Positions 27,307-35,904 of a stretch of DNA of 64,000 nt are shown piece after piece. The translations under genes were made by a program, and so were the position numbers. Location: NCBI GenBank assembly GCA_963773315.1, contig CAVZAF010000011.1, positions 352,082 through 416,081 of the forward strand, in the 5' to 3' direction. The notes under the pieces were generated by a model. The model was not told where the DNA came from and did no database searches. It worked only from the letters and a program-made list of their open reading frames with translations. Source of the stretch: DATKAS01 sp963773315. Lineage in GTDB: Bacteria > Actinomycetota > Acidimicrobiia > Acidimicrobiales > DATKAS01. Every line of letters begins with the position of its first letter. Position 1 is the first letter of the stretch.

Positions 27307-28250
27307 CCGGGGCCTTCTCGGGTAGGAACGTGTTTGGCCATCTCCAGGACCCGGGGTTCCGCGTGGGCGGGTTTCGACATGAAGCGCTCTTCTACGAAGA
27401 CCAGGACGACCTCCTCGCGCGTGTGGTCCCTTTCGTGCGTGAGGGAGCCGAGGCTGAGGATGCCGTGCTCGTCGCCCTCCCCGAGCCCCGGTTGGGAGCG
27501 CTGAAGGCCGAGCTCGGGTCGGTAGCCGAACAGGTGACGTTCGCGGACATGGCGACCCTCGGGAGGAACCCGGGGCGCATCGTCTCGCTCTGGGACCAGT
27601 TCGCTCGTGGACGGCTGGGCGCGTCCGGTCGGGCCCGCGGTGTCGGAGAGCCGATCTTTGCGGGCCGCTCCCCTGACGAGGTCATCGAGTGCGAGATCCA
27701 CGAGCGCCTGCTCGACCTCGCGTTCCTCGATCTCGCGTTGCACCTCGTGTGCCCGTATGACGTCAACGCGCTCTCCCCCGATGTCGTCGCGCGCGCCGCC
27801 GTCACGCATGGCGAACCCCGTCAAGACGCGGACGGGTTGACGGCGCCCCTTCGTCCCCCGCCCGAGGGCGCGCACGTCGTGCCGTTTCGCGACCTCGACC
27901 TGCGAGCAGTTCGCGCGAGCCTCGCGGCGCTCTCCGCGCACGTGGGTCTCACGCTCGAGCGCACCGACGATCTCGTCCTCGCCGTGGACGAAGTCGCGAC
28001 GAACAGCGTGCGATACGGAGGTGGCTCGGGGACGCTGCGAGTGTGGATCGACGGCGACTCTGTGGTCTGCGAGATCGCCGACGCTGGTCATATCGTCGAC
28101 CCGCTCGTCGGGCGGCGCCGGCCCGCCGCTGATGCCGTGGGCGGGCGGGGCCTGTGGCTCGTGCACCAGCTCTGCGACCTCGTGCAGATCCGAAGTGACG
28201 GTGACGGCTCCGTCGTGCGGATGCGGATGGACGGGAGCCGGGTACGTTGA
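27303..28250 (+). CDS. MEDS-domain/HATPase anti-sigma regulator (RsbA/RsbW-like)
   Basis: 315 residues, TTG start overlapping the STAS stop. The N-terminal 190 residues resemble the MEDS (DcmR sensory) domain: FRHEALFYEDQDDLLARVVPF and VCPYDVNALSPD. The C-terminal 110 residues are a GHKL ATPase of the RsbW/SpoIIAB type, with the N-box DEVATNSVRYGG and the ATP-lid GGRGLWLVHQLCD. Expected to phosphorylate the STAS partner and/or bind a sigma factor, with MEDS giving a ligand input. No sigma gene lies next to it, so the target must be elsewhere. Confidence 0.85.
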   Translation: MTGAFSGRNVFGHLQDPGFRVGGFRHEALFYEDQDDLLARVVPFVREGAEAEDAVLVALPEPRLGALKAELGSVAEQVTFADMATLGRNPGRIVSLWDQFARGRLGASGRARGVGEPIFAGRSPDEVIECEIHERLLDLAFLDLALHLVCPYDVNALSPDVVARAAVTHGEPRQDADGLTAPLRPPPEGAHVVPFRDLDLRAVRASLAALSAHVGLTLERTDDLVLAVDEVATNSVRYGGGSGTLRVWIDGDSVVCEIADAGHIVDPLVGRRRPAADAVGGRGLWLVHQLCDLVQIRSDGDGSVVRMRMDGSRVR

Positions 28251-28284
28251 CGCGCGCTCACCCCTCCGGGCCGAAGGGCAGGTG

Positions 28285-30414
28285 ATGGCTGTGACGCACG
28301 ACCCCGACTCGGCTGCGATGCGAGCGCTCGGCCACACCCACCTGGTGCTCGACGCTCTGCCGCGCGCAGTCGTGGTCGCGGATCTCGGCGGCACGATCCT
28401 CGCCGCGAACGCGGTCGCCCGGAGGGTCTACGGGCTCGAGGCCTCGGAGCCTGTCGGGCGTTCGATCAAGGAGTTCTTCTCGTCGGCGACCGCGGTCGAG
28501 GTGGCGAACGTCATCGACCTCGTCCGCGCGGGTCAGACATGGTCTGGCGCGGTGCCCGCGGCACGGCCGGACGGCACGACCGACTGGGTGTACGCGTGGG
28601 TCGCTCCGCTCAAGGACGAAGCCGGCGAGGTCGTCGGTTTCATCGGCGCGTCTGACGACGCGCAGTCAGAGCTCCGAGTGCTCGAGCAGCGCGCGTCCGA
28701 TCTCAACCAGCATCTCGTGCTCGCGCTCGCCGCGGGCGAGCTGGGCACGTGGCACTGGAACCTCGCGTCGGGCGTCACCGAGTGGGACTCGACGATGGAG
28801 CGGATCTTCGGGCTCGAACCCGGGACCTTCGACGGCACGTTCGAACACTGGGTCTCGTTGATCCATCCCGACGACGTCGATGAGACGGTCGCGACGCTCG
28901 AGCGCGCGGTCGCCAACAAGTCGGCGTATCAGGTCGAGCATCGGGTGATCTGGGGCGACGGCACGGTCCATTGGCTTCAGGGCCGCGGCACGGTGACCCT
29001 CGACTCCGACGAAAACGTCACCGGCACGATCGGGTGCACCTCCGACATCACGCCCCGCAAGCGACTCGAGCTCGAAGCGACGCGCAGGTACGCACAGGCC
29101 GAAGACGCGGTGCGACAGGAGCGCGTGCTGCGCGAGCGACTCGAGTTCCTCGCGGAGATCAATCGGGTCGCAGTCTCCGCCAGGGACTATCGCCAGCTGA
29201 TGAGGGCCGTGACCATGGCAGCAGTGCCCCAGCTGGGCGATTGGTGCACGCTGCATTTCCTTCCCGAACCGGGGGGAACACCCGAAGTCGAGCTCGCGCA
29301 CGTCGATCCGACGAAAGTCGAGTGGGCGGCGCTGATGCGACAGCGGTACCCCTACGACCCGGACGAAGCGCGGGGCGTGCCCGCTGTGATCCGCACTGGT
29401 CGCCTCGAGTTCCTGAGGGAGGTCACGCCTGAGTACGTCAACGCTGCGCTCGATGCGGTGGACGCCGACGACACCAGGCGGGGCGATGTCCTCGACCTGC
29501 TCGACAAGCTGCAGCTCACGAGCGTCATCACCGTGCCCCTCAACACCAGTCGGCGCACGATCGGAGCGATGCAGTTCGTGAGCGCAGAGTCGGGTCGGGT
29601 CTACGACCATGAGGATGTCGCTCTCGCGCAGGCGGCCGCTGGGCGCATCGCCGAGGCGCTCGACAACGTGTGGCTCACCGAGCAGCACCGTTTGATCGCC
29701 AGCAAGCTCCAGGCCGCTCTGCTCCCTCCTCGTCTCCCGCATGTCGACGGGCTGACGATCGCCGCGCGGTACTGGGCCGCAGGCGCCGTGTCAGAGGTCG
29801 GCGGAGACTTCTACGACGCGTTCGCCATCGACGACCGTCGGTGGGCGCTCGTGATCGGCGACGTCTGCGGCACCGGTCCCGATGCTGCCGCCGTCACCGC
29901 GATCGCGCGGCACACGATCCGCGCCGCGGCGACCCACGGGGCAGATCCCCCCGCGGTGCTCACGTGGCTCAACGACGCGCTCCACGCGGGAAACCGGGGT
30001 CTGTTCGCGACCGTCGCCTACCTGACGTTGGACCCGATCGGTGACGGCACGTGGCAGATCACGGCGACATCCGCCGGACACCCGTTCCCCGTCATCGTGC
30101 GCGCCGCCGGCACCACTGAGCTTGTGGGATCACCGGGGATGCTCGTCGGCGCGGTCCCGTCCATCACGGTGACGCCGGTGGAGGGCAGGCTCGAGCGCGG
30201 TGACACCCTGGTCCTCTACACCGACGGTGTCACCGACGTCTCGCCTCCACACGGACTCGATCCCGACGCGCTCGAGAAGCTCGTCGCGCGCGCCAGCGAA
30301 GGAGAGACCGACGCGGAGGACATCGCCGTCGGCCTCGGCCGCGAGATCGAAGAGGTCCTGCCGATCAGCGAGCGCAACGACGACGTCGCGCTCGTGATCG
30401 TGCACGTCAGCTGA
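28285..30414 (+). CDS. PAS-PAS-GAF-PP2C (RsbU/SpoIIE-type) phosphatase
   Basis: 709 residues. PAS 1 around 15-125 (PRAVVVADLGGTILAANAVA), PAS 2 around 140-260 (GELGTWHWNL, HPDDVDETVATLERA), GAF around 290-460 (NRVAVSARDYRQLMRAVTMA), then PP2C from about 475 (LQAALLPPRLPHVDGLTIA, SEVGGDFYDAF with metal-binding Asp, VIGDVCGTGPDAAAVTA, LVLYTDGVTDV). Would dephosphorylate the STAS protein in response to signals read by the PAS/GAF domains. Start ATG 28285 after AGGGCAGGTG. Last gene of the partner-switch module. Confidence 0.9.
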   Translation: MAVTHDPDSAAMRALGHTHLVLDALPRAVVVADLGGTILAANAVARRVYGLEASEPVGRSIKEFFSSATAVEVANVIDLVRAGQTWSGAVPAARPDGTTDWVYAWVAPLKDEAGEVVGFIGASDDAQSELRVLEQRASDLNQHLVLALAAGELGTWHWNLASGVTEWDSTMERIFGLEPGTFDGTFEHWVSLIHPDDVDETVATLERAVANKSAYQVEHRVIWGDGTVHWLQGRGTVTLDSDENVTGTIGCTSDITPRKRLELEATRRYAQAEDAVRQERVLRERLEFLAEINRVAVSARDYRQLMRAVTMAAVPQLGDWCTLHFLPEPGGTPEVELAHVDPTKVEWAALMRQRYPYDPDEARGVPAVIRTGRLEFLREVTPEYVNAALDAVDADDTRRGDVLDLLDKLQLTSVITVPLNTSRRTIGAMQFVSAESGRVYDHEDVALAQAAAGRIAEALDNVWLTEQHRLIASKLQAALLPPRLPHVDGLTIAARYWAAGAVSEVGGDFYDAFAIDDRRWALVIGDVCGTGPDAAAVTAIARHTIRAAATHGADPPAVLTWLNDALHAGNRGLFATVAYLTLDPIGDGTWQITATSAGHPFPVIVRAAGTTELVGSPGMLVGAVPSITVTPVEGRLERGDTLVLYTDGVTDVSPPHGLDPDALEKLVARASEGETDAEDIAVGLGREIEEVLPISERNDDVALVIVHVS

Positions 30415-30598
30415 GCGCTGCGTCCCAGTCCCAATCTCCCGCATCCGACGGGCTGCGCCACGTCGCGACTTGCTGCCGCGCCCACGCGGCCCAGCTGGCG
30501 ATCTGGCCTTCGTGGTCGAGCTCGAAGCGCAGACCGAGCGCGTTGATCGGCCACCGCGACGTGAACTCGTACGAGGGCGTGCGCGCGTCTTCGATCAT
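30407..30598 (-). CDS. small hypothetical protein (63 aa)
   Basis: A short open frame with natural composition (YEFTSRWPINALGLRFELD, ASWAAWARQQVATW, ending DWDWDAALS) in the gap after the phosphatase; its stop overlaps the phosphatase stop on the other strand. Tryptophan-rich and acidic at the C-terminus. No family recognised. The frame is open upstream almost to the end of the next minus-strand gene, so the true start may be earlier. Confidence 0.4.
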   Translation of the reverse strand: MIEDARTPSYEFTSRWPINALGLRFELDHEGQIASWAAWARQQVATWRSPSDAGDWDWDAALS

Positions 30599-30645
30599 CG
30601 CCCGCAGCTCGCCGACTCGTGCGCGTGCTGCGGATCCCCCGCTGA

Positions 30646-31413
30646 TCAGCGCTCCGGGTTGAGCGAGCGCACCGTCAGATCGAGCTGCTCGCGGAAGACC
30701 ACCTTCCCGACGACCGAGTCGTTGCGCGAGTCGGTCACCCTGTGCTCCTTCAGCATCAGTCCCGTCTCCTGGTCGATCCAGACGTCGGTCGTCACCGTGC
30801 CGTCGGAGTCACGTGACAGACGATCGATCCAGCTGACGTGGATCGCCTGTCGCGCCTTGCCGTCGACCGAGTAGGGCTCGATGCCGACGACGCGCCCGGT
30901 GCGGGTGCTCGTGCGGTCCTTGTTCGAGCACGAGCTCGTCCACTCGGTGACGTTGGGCGGCGGCACCCACCACGAGCCGTCGCAGACGAAGCCGGTGTCG
31001 TAGGTCTGGCGGAAGAACGAGTGCACACTGTTCGCGCTCGGCATGGCGAGGCCCCCGCCGACCGGGCAGACGAGCCAGGTCTCCGCCCGACCGGCGAGCG
31101 GCTTCCACGTCATGCGCTCGCCGCAGCCCTCGCTCGTGACAGTGAGCGCCGTCTCCGCGGGGTACGTGTGGCTGTCGCCACCGAGCGCGTCGATGCTCTC
31201 TTGTCCCGAGCTGTCGTACACGTAGACGCCGTCGACCGCGGCCGATTCCTTCGACACCGTGCGGAAGCTCTCGACGGTCTCCTGGACCCCGACTCGTCTC
31301 GGCGGTTCGGTGAGCCATGCCCGCACGCCGATCGCGAAGCCGAGCGCAACGAATATGACCGTGGCTGCGGCCGTGGCCGCGATCCACCATCGTCGACGCG
31401 TTCTACCCCCCAC
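30646..31413 (-). CDS. membrane-anchored extracytoplasmic protein, unknown function
   Basis: 255 residues from GTG 31413. Basic head (GRTRRRWW) followed by one hydrophobic helix (IAATAAATVIFVALGFAIGV), then a soluble domain with six cysteines (SEGCGERM, LVCPVGG, FVCDGSWW, SSCSNKD), which could form disulfides outside the membrane. The rest shows a beta-rich pattern (WIDRLSRDSDGTVTTDVWID) resembling outer lipid-carrier-like folds, but I do not name a family. Follows the DinB gene by 11 bases on the same strand. Confidence 0.65.
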   Translation of the reverse strand: MGGRTRRRWWIAATAAATVIFVALGFAIGVRAWLTEPPRRVGVQETVESFRTVSKESAAVDGVYVYDSSGQESIDALGGDSHTYPAETALTVTSEGCGERMTWKPLAGRAETWLVCPVGGGLAMPSANSVHSFFRQTYDTGFVCDGSWWVPPPNVTEWTSSCSNKDRTSTRTGRVVGIEPYSVDGKARQAIHVSWIDRLSRDSDGTVTTDVWIDQETGLMLKEHRVTDSRNDSVVGKVVFREQLDLTVRSLNPER

Positions 31414-31424
31414 CAGGAGAGACG

Positions 31425-32195
31425 CTACGCGGACGCTCGGAGCAGGGCGAGATCTCGTTCCGCGTAGCGGCGGTGCTCCCACTCCTCGTTGAGCACGATG
31501 TGCAGGCACTCCTTGAACGGGAAGTGGTCGATCTGCGGCCATCCGGGCTCGGATCGTGAGACGTGGGATGCGAGCTGCTCGTCGGTGAGCGACTCGATGA
31601 CTCCGGTGACCATCGCCTGGCGTTCTCGTCGCACCACCAGCACTTCGTCGAGGGTGGGGCGTGCATCGCGATCCCATGGGATGCCGTCCCATCCGGGTGC
31701 TTCGTCCCACGGGAGGTCGAGCGGGTGCCAGGGCGAAGGGTTGCCGAGGATCATCCGGCCGACCCATGCCACGCTCGCGAAGTTGAGGTGACGCAGGGTC
31801 TCGACGAACGACCACTCGCCATCGACGCGCGAGTGGAGTGCGTCTGGCGGCAGGGACCGCGCGATCTCGACCGTGTCTTCCCACAGTCGAAGCACGATGG
31901 CCCATGCCTCCTTGAACCCCGCGACATCCTCGGGGTGCATCTTCGCTCGTTCGGGTGTGCGGCGGTTCAGCTCTTCTGTGATCAGCGGGCCGATGTCGAC
32001 ACCGTTGACGACGACGTTGCTGATCTCACCCGAGATCTCGACGTCCCAGAGCTCGACGCCGATCATCCGCACGCCTTGCAAGGCGCTACCGCGGATCTCG
32101 GCGCCGCTCAGGTCGACCCTGTGCATCCGAGCGTTGCGCAGGCTCACCCGTTCGAAGCGAGCACCGCTCAGGTCCTGCTCGACGAACTCGGTCAT
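31425..32195 (-). CDS. DinB-superfamily protein with N-terminal pentapeptide-like repeats
   Basis: 256 residues. Residues 5-65 show pentapeptide-like A(N/D)Lxx periodicity (DLSGARFERVSLRNARMHRV, DLSGAEIRGSALQGV). From about residue 95 the sequence is a DinB four-helix bundle (GEWSFVETLRHLNFASVAWV, and near the end HIVLNEEWEHRRYAERDL). DinB-like bacterial proteins include metal-dependent thiol transferases and many unknowns. Divergent from the arsR-CDF operon; the metal operator lies about 50 bases from its start. Confidence 0.8.
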   Translation of the reverse strand: MTEFVEQDLSGARFERVSLRNARMHRVDLSGAEIRGSALQGVRMIGVELWDVEISGEISNVVVNGVDIGPLITEELNRRTPERAKMHPEDVAGFKEAWAIVLRLWEDTVEIARSLPPDALHSRVDGEWSFVETLRHLNFASVAWVGRMILGNPSPWHPLDLPWDEAPGWDGIPWDRDARPTLDEVLVVRRERQAMVTGVIESLTDEQLASHVSRSEPGWPQIDHFPFKECLHIVLNEEWEHRRYAERDLALLRASA

Positions 32196-32246
32196 CGCGC
32201 CACGGTAGGACGCGACGCCGGTTGCGGCGACGTCGTCTGGTTGGCA

Positions 32247-32274
32247 AACTACCTTCGTGTCTGCGAAGGTAGTT
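32247..32274. promoter_or_regulatory. ArsR-type operator overlapping the arsR start codon
   Basis: AACTACCTTCG and its exact inverse complement CGAAGGTAGTT are separated by six bases, an 11+11 perfect palindrome. The GTG start codon of the ArsR gene (32257) lies inside it. Size and symmetry fit the two-fold sites of CzrA/SmtB/KmtR-like repressors. Binding here would block both transcription and, as RNA hairpin, possibly initiation. Confidence 0.8.
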
Positions 32275-32604
32275 GAGGAGCCTTCAGGCGACGAGTTCAT
32301 CGCCGCCGCCGAGATGTTGAAGCTGCTCGCCGACCCCACGCGTCTCGCGATCATCTGGGCGCTGCTGCACGGCGAGCACTCGGTCGCGGCGTTGGCAGAG
32401 CACGTCGGCGTCCGTCCGACCGCAGTGTCCCAGCACCTCGCGAAGCTGCGCCTCGCGGGCGCTGTCCGGACGCGACGCGAGGGCAATCGCATCTTCTACG
32501 CGGCGGAGAACGAGCACATCGAACGACTGGCCTCAGAAGCGCTGCTTCAGGCCGACCACCTCGTGACGGGTGGGCGTCATCACGCCAAGAGGCGCAGGGC
32601 GTGA
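32257..32604 (+). CDS. ArsR/SmtB-family metal-responsive repressor
   Basis: 115 residues. Winged helix: LKLLADPTRLAIIWALLHGE, recognition region VRPTAVSQHLAKLRLAGAV, wing RTRREGNRIFYAAEN. The C-terminus HIERLASEALLQADHLV with GRHHAKRR carries histidines in the alpha-5 helix like Zn/Co/Ni sensors; there is no ELCVC arsenic site. GTG start within its own operator. GTGA overlap with the CDF exporter gene makes metal-induced derepression of the exporter the likely circuit. Confidence 0.88.
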   Translation: MSAKVVEEPSGDEFIAAAEMLKLLADPTRLAIIWALLHGEHSVAALAEHVGVRPTAVSQHLAKLRLAGAVRTRREGNRIFYAAENEHIERLASEALLQADHLVTGGRHHAKRRRA

Positions 32605-33626
32605 CGCACGAGCATCACGACCACAACCACGAACACAACGATGACCACAACCACGCGCGTGGTCTTCGGGGTGCCTTCGCTCAGATCCTCCGTCCGCACA
32701 GTCACGACGCCGCGGACTCGATCGATGACGCCCTCGAGGCGAGCGAGCGTGGCGTGCGCGCCGTCAAGGTGTCGTTCGTCGCGTTGATGGTGACCGCGCT
32801 CGTGCAGACGGCGATCGTGGTGCTCACCGGTTCCGTTGGGCTGCTCGCGGACACGATCCACAACTTCGCCGACGCGCTCACGGCGGTGCCGCTGTTCCTG
32901 GCCTTTCGATTGGGTCGCCGTCCGTCGAACCGCAGGTACACATACGGCTATGACCGTGCCGAAGACCTCGCCGGAATGTTCGTGATCCTGATGATCACGC
33001 TGTCAGCGTTCATCGCCGGGTGGGAGGCGATCACCCGCCTCATCCATCCCCAGCGCGTGAGCCACGTCGGAATCCTGTTCGTCGCCGGAATCATCGGCTT
33101 CGTCGGCAACGAATTCGTCGCCCTGTACCGCACCCGCGAAGGCAACGCGCTCGGCTCCGCCGCGCTCGTGGCCGACGGCTACCACGCCCGCGCCGACGGG
33201 TTCACCTCTCTGGCAGTCGCACTCGGCGCCGTTGGCGTGTGGGCCGGCTTGGAACGAGCCGATGCCGTCGTCGGTCTCGGCATCACGATCGCGATCCTCG
33301 CGGTGCTGCGCGGTGCTGCCAAGCAGGTGTACTACCGCCTCATGGACGCGGTCGACCCTGCGATCGTCGGTCAGGTCGAGTCCGTCGCCGCTGCATCGCC
33401 TGGGGTTGTTGCTGTCGCCGACCCGCGCGTTCGCTGGCTCGGACACCGGCTCGTGGCCGACCTCGACATCACGGTGCCCGCAGCTCTTCCGGTGAGCGAG
33501 GGGCATTCAATCGCCGAGGCCGTTCGTCACCGACTGCTGAGGGCAGTCGCGCATCTCGGTGACGCCCACGTGCATGTCGACCCCGACGATGCTCGTGCTC
33601 ACGAGGGAGCCAGCCACCACGGCTGA
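32601..33626 (+). CDS. cation diffusion facilitator (CDF) metal exporter
   Basis: 341 residues. His-rich N-terminus (THEHHDHNHEHNDDHNHARG), then six membrane helices. The transport site is seen as HNFAD in helix 2 and HARAD in helix 5 (HxxxD pairs), the arrangement for Zn2+/Cd2+ in the ZitB/CzcD group. A cytoplasmic domain and a His/Asp tail (HVHVDPDDARAHEGASHHG) follow. Exports metal against H+. Translationally coupled to the ArsR repressor. Confidence 0.92.
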   Translation: MTHEHHDHNHEHNDDHNHARGLRGAFAQILRPHSHDAADSIDDALEASERGVRAVKVSFVALMVTALVQTAIVVLTGSVGLLADTIHNFADALTAVPLFLAFRLGRRPSNRRYTYGYDRAEDLAGMFVILMITLSAFIAGWEAITRLIHPQRVSHVGILFVAGIIGFVGNEFVALYRTREGNALGSAALVADGYHARADGFTSLAVALGAVGVWAGLERADAVVGLGITIAILAVLRGAAKQVYYRLMDAVDPAIVGQVESVAAASPGVVAVADPRVRWLGHRLVADLDITVPAALPVSEGHSIAEAVRHRLLRAVAHLGDAHVHVDPDDARAHEGASHHG

Positions 33627-34695
33627 CGCCGAGACCCTTCGGGTGGCAGTGGTGTGGCGAGGCGATGAGGCGGCTCGGCGCGCGGGCATTGCGTCAAACG
33701 AACGTCTCCGGCCGGTGGTCAACGCTCTGGTCGCGGTGGGTGTGACTGCAATCCCAACGATCTACCGCGACGAGATCGCGGCTGAGGTGCGCGCGGAGCT
33801 ACTCGAAGCTGACGGAGTGCTGGTATGGATCGACCCAATCGGTCACGGACAGGACCGAACCCGGTTCGACAAGATCCTGCACGATCTCTCGTCGGCCGGC
33901 GTGTGGGTGAGCACGCACCCGGACACCATCGCCCTCATCGGCACCAAGGACGTGCTCTTCCGCACGAGGTCTCTCGGCTGGGGAAGCGACGTCCATCGCT
34001 ACACCACGCTCCCTGAGCTGCAGTCTCAGCTGCCGGGTCGCCTCGCCGAAGGACCGCGGGTGGTGAAGCGACAGCGGGGCAACGCAGGCATCGGCGTGTG
34101 GAAGGTCGAGGTCTCCGCTGACTGCTCGCGACCGATCACTGCCACCACGCCCGTCCTCGTGCACGGGGCCGAACACCGCGACACCGACATCAATGAGATG
34201 GCGCTGGCCGCGTTCATTGACGTTTGCGCGCCGTACTTCGCGAACGGTGGAGTCGTCATCGACCAAGCGTTCCAACCGCGGATCACGGAGGGATTGATCC
34301 GTGCGTACCTCGTCCTCGACAAGGTGGTCGGGTTCTCCCGACAAAGTGCCGACACGCTGATCACAGACGCAGGGAGCGCGGCCCGCGTCATGGGCCTGCC
34401 GTCACCCAAGACGATGTATCCCCCGGGTGCGCCCGGGTTCGCCCCACTGCGGGCTCAGCTCGAGACGCAGTGGGTGCCCGGCCTACGAGATCTGTTCGAT
34501 CTGCCCCCGGAACGACTCCCCGTGATCTGGGACGCCGACTTCCTTCTCGGTCCACCCGCAGACGACGGCACCGACACCTATGTCCTTTGCGAGATCAACT
34601 GCAGCTGCGTCACGCCGTTCCCGCCCGAAGCGCCCGAGCACATCGCCCGGTCCACACTCGAGAGTCTCACCACACGACGGAGTGCGAACGACTGA
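33589..34695 (+). CDS. Cj0069-like ATP-grasp-fold protein
   Basis: 368 residues from ATG 33589, overlapping the CDF gene by 38 bases; ATG 33559 is an alternative. Sequence VVKRQRGNAGIGVWKVEV, VIDQAFQPRITEGLIRAYLV and CEINCSCVTPFPPEAPE follows an ATP-grasp plan (nucleotide-binding loop, central strand, terminal Glu/Asn metal ligands), and resembles uncharacterised Cj0069-family proteins. Would ligate a carboxylate to an amine or thiol using ATP. Its overlap with a metal exporter under ArsR control suggests a metal-linked role, such as making a ligand or peptide-thiol; this is inference. Confidence 0.6.
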   Translation: MLVLTREPATTADAETLRVAVVWRGDEAARRAGIASNERLRPVVNALVAVGVTAIPTIYRDEIAAEVRAELLEADGVLVWIDPIGHGQDRTRFDKILHDLSSAGVWVSTHPDTIALIGTKDVLFRTRSLGWGSDVHRYTTLPELQSQLPGRLAEGPRVVKRQRGNAGIGVWKVEVSADCSRPITATTPVLVHGAEHRDTDINEMALAAFIDVCAPYFANGGVVIDQAFQPRITEGLIRAYLVLDKVVGFSRQSADTLITDAGSAARVMGLPSPKTMYPPGAPGFAPLRAQLETQWVPGLRDLFDLPPERLPVIWDADFLLGPPADDGTDTYVLCEINCSCVTPFPPEAPEHIARSTLESLTTRRSAND

Positions 34696-35055
34696 CCGCA
34701 ACGCGAACCCACACGGGCGGAACTGGTGAGATGTCTTTCGAACATTCGCCCCGACTGATTGAAGTCCCTCCGGAAGTCAGAACGTGGAGTTCGTTCGCGG
34801 CGTTCTTCGCGGTGGCGCCGCGGCGCCGATGACGCGCGGGAAAGCAAACCTGCATTGGCGTGGCGACGGACCGCGCCGACCGCGGGACTTTCGAGTCGAG
34901 ATCCACGGCATGTGGCCATGGAACAGGTCCGCGCACCTCGCGGTGAGGTCACGCCCCGGCGAGTTGCAGCCCCGTCCGCCTCAGGGCGCCGTCACCGGAC
35001 GCGATACACATGGGGTGCCTGAGTGAGCACCAGGTAGGGGATCGCCGTCGGCGGT
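34696..35055. other. intergenic region without a credible gene
   Basis: 360 bases between the ATP-grasp gene and the ion channel. Only short, compositionally odd frames are open. The region contains copy A of a dispersed repeat (34716-34743) near its left end and a slippage-prone ggtgtgcccggtgtgcccggtgt stretch (in parts, about 35052-35075). No clear promoter or RNA gene seen. Confidence 0.6.
34716..34743. repeat. dispersed repeat, copy A
   Basis: 28-base element containing GTGAGATGTCTTTCGAAC, shared with three other sites in this window (36039, 54100, 57542). It sits 21 bases after the stop of the ATP-grasp gene. All four copies lie in the same orientation, shortly after a plus-strand gene end. 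Confidence 0.75.
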
Positions 35056-35904
35056 GTGCCCGGTGTGCCCGGTGTGTCCGAGGCGGTACGGACATCGCGG
35101 AACGAAACGGGGGCACGGGTATGGCCATCGCCGACAAGCCGTCAAGAGCTCAAGAACCCCGGGTACGAGATCTTCATCGGCATCTTGTCGATCTTGTCGA
35201 TCTTCAACATCGTCCTGATCTACGCGGTCAGAGATCCGAACCTGGATACGGTGATCGACGCGATCAACTGGCTGCTCAGCATCATCTTCCTGGCCGACTT
35301 CACCTACCGTCTGCTCACAGCCGAGTCGAAGACACGGTACTTCTTCCGGCGCTTCGGCTGGGCAGATCTCCTCGCGAGTCTGCCGCTGCCGCAGGCGAAG
35401 ATCCTCCGAGTCTTCCGACTGGTGCGCGTCTTCCGACTCCTGCGCACCTTCGGCGTCAAGCAGATCGCGCACAGCGTGCTGAGGGATCGCGCGGGGAGTG
35501 CTCTGCTCACCCTGTTGCTGATGGGCCTCTTGGTTCTCGAGTTCGGCACGTTGGCGGTCCTCGCGGTCGAGCAGTACGCGCCAGGTGCCAACATCACCTC
35601 GGCATCTGATGCGCTGTGGTACGTGATCGTCACGATCTCCACCGTCGGCTACGGCGACCAGTACCCCGTGACCGAGCACGGACGGCTGATCGGCACCGGC
35701 ATCATCGTCGTCGGCGTCGGCATCTTCGGCACCTTCACCGGCTATCTTGCCAACCTCTTCCTCTCGCCAGCCAAGCAACCGGTCGAAGAGGCCTCATCGC
35801 CCGCGCTGGACCCTCGCTCGAGGATGAACCGGCTGAGGGAGCTCATGGCCCAGCAACAAGCCGCGATGGACGAGATCGACCTTCTCTTGGCCGACGAAGC
35901 CTGA
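35056..35904 (+). CDS. voltage-gated-like potassium channel
   Basis: About 250-282 residues. Helix S4 is plain (ILRVFRLVRVFRLLRTF, with Arg every third position) and the pore carries the selectivity filter TVGYGD, so it is a six-helix K+ channel with a short C-terminal coil (MNRLRELMAQQQAAMDEIDLL). The open frame reaches ATG 35056, but a more natural head (MAIADKPS...) begins at ATG 35121 in another frame. A one-base insertion near 35145 would join it to ELKNPGYEIFIG. The start is thus uncertain. Confidence 0.88.
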   Translation: MPGVPGVSEAVRTSRNETGARVWPSPTSRQELKNPGYEIFIGILSILSIFNIVLIYAVRDPNLDTVIDAINWLLSIIFLADFTYRLLTAESKTRYFFRRFGWADLLASLPLPQAKILRVFRLVRVFRLLRTFGVKQIAHSVLRDRAGSALLTLLLMGLLVLEFGTLAVLAVEQYAPGANITSASDALWYVIVTISTVGYGDQYPVTEHGRLIGTGIIVVGVGIFGTFTGYLANLFLSPAKQPVEEASSPALDPRSRMNRLRELMAQQQAAMDEIDLLLADEA

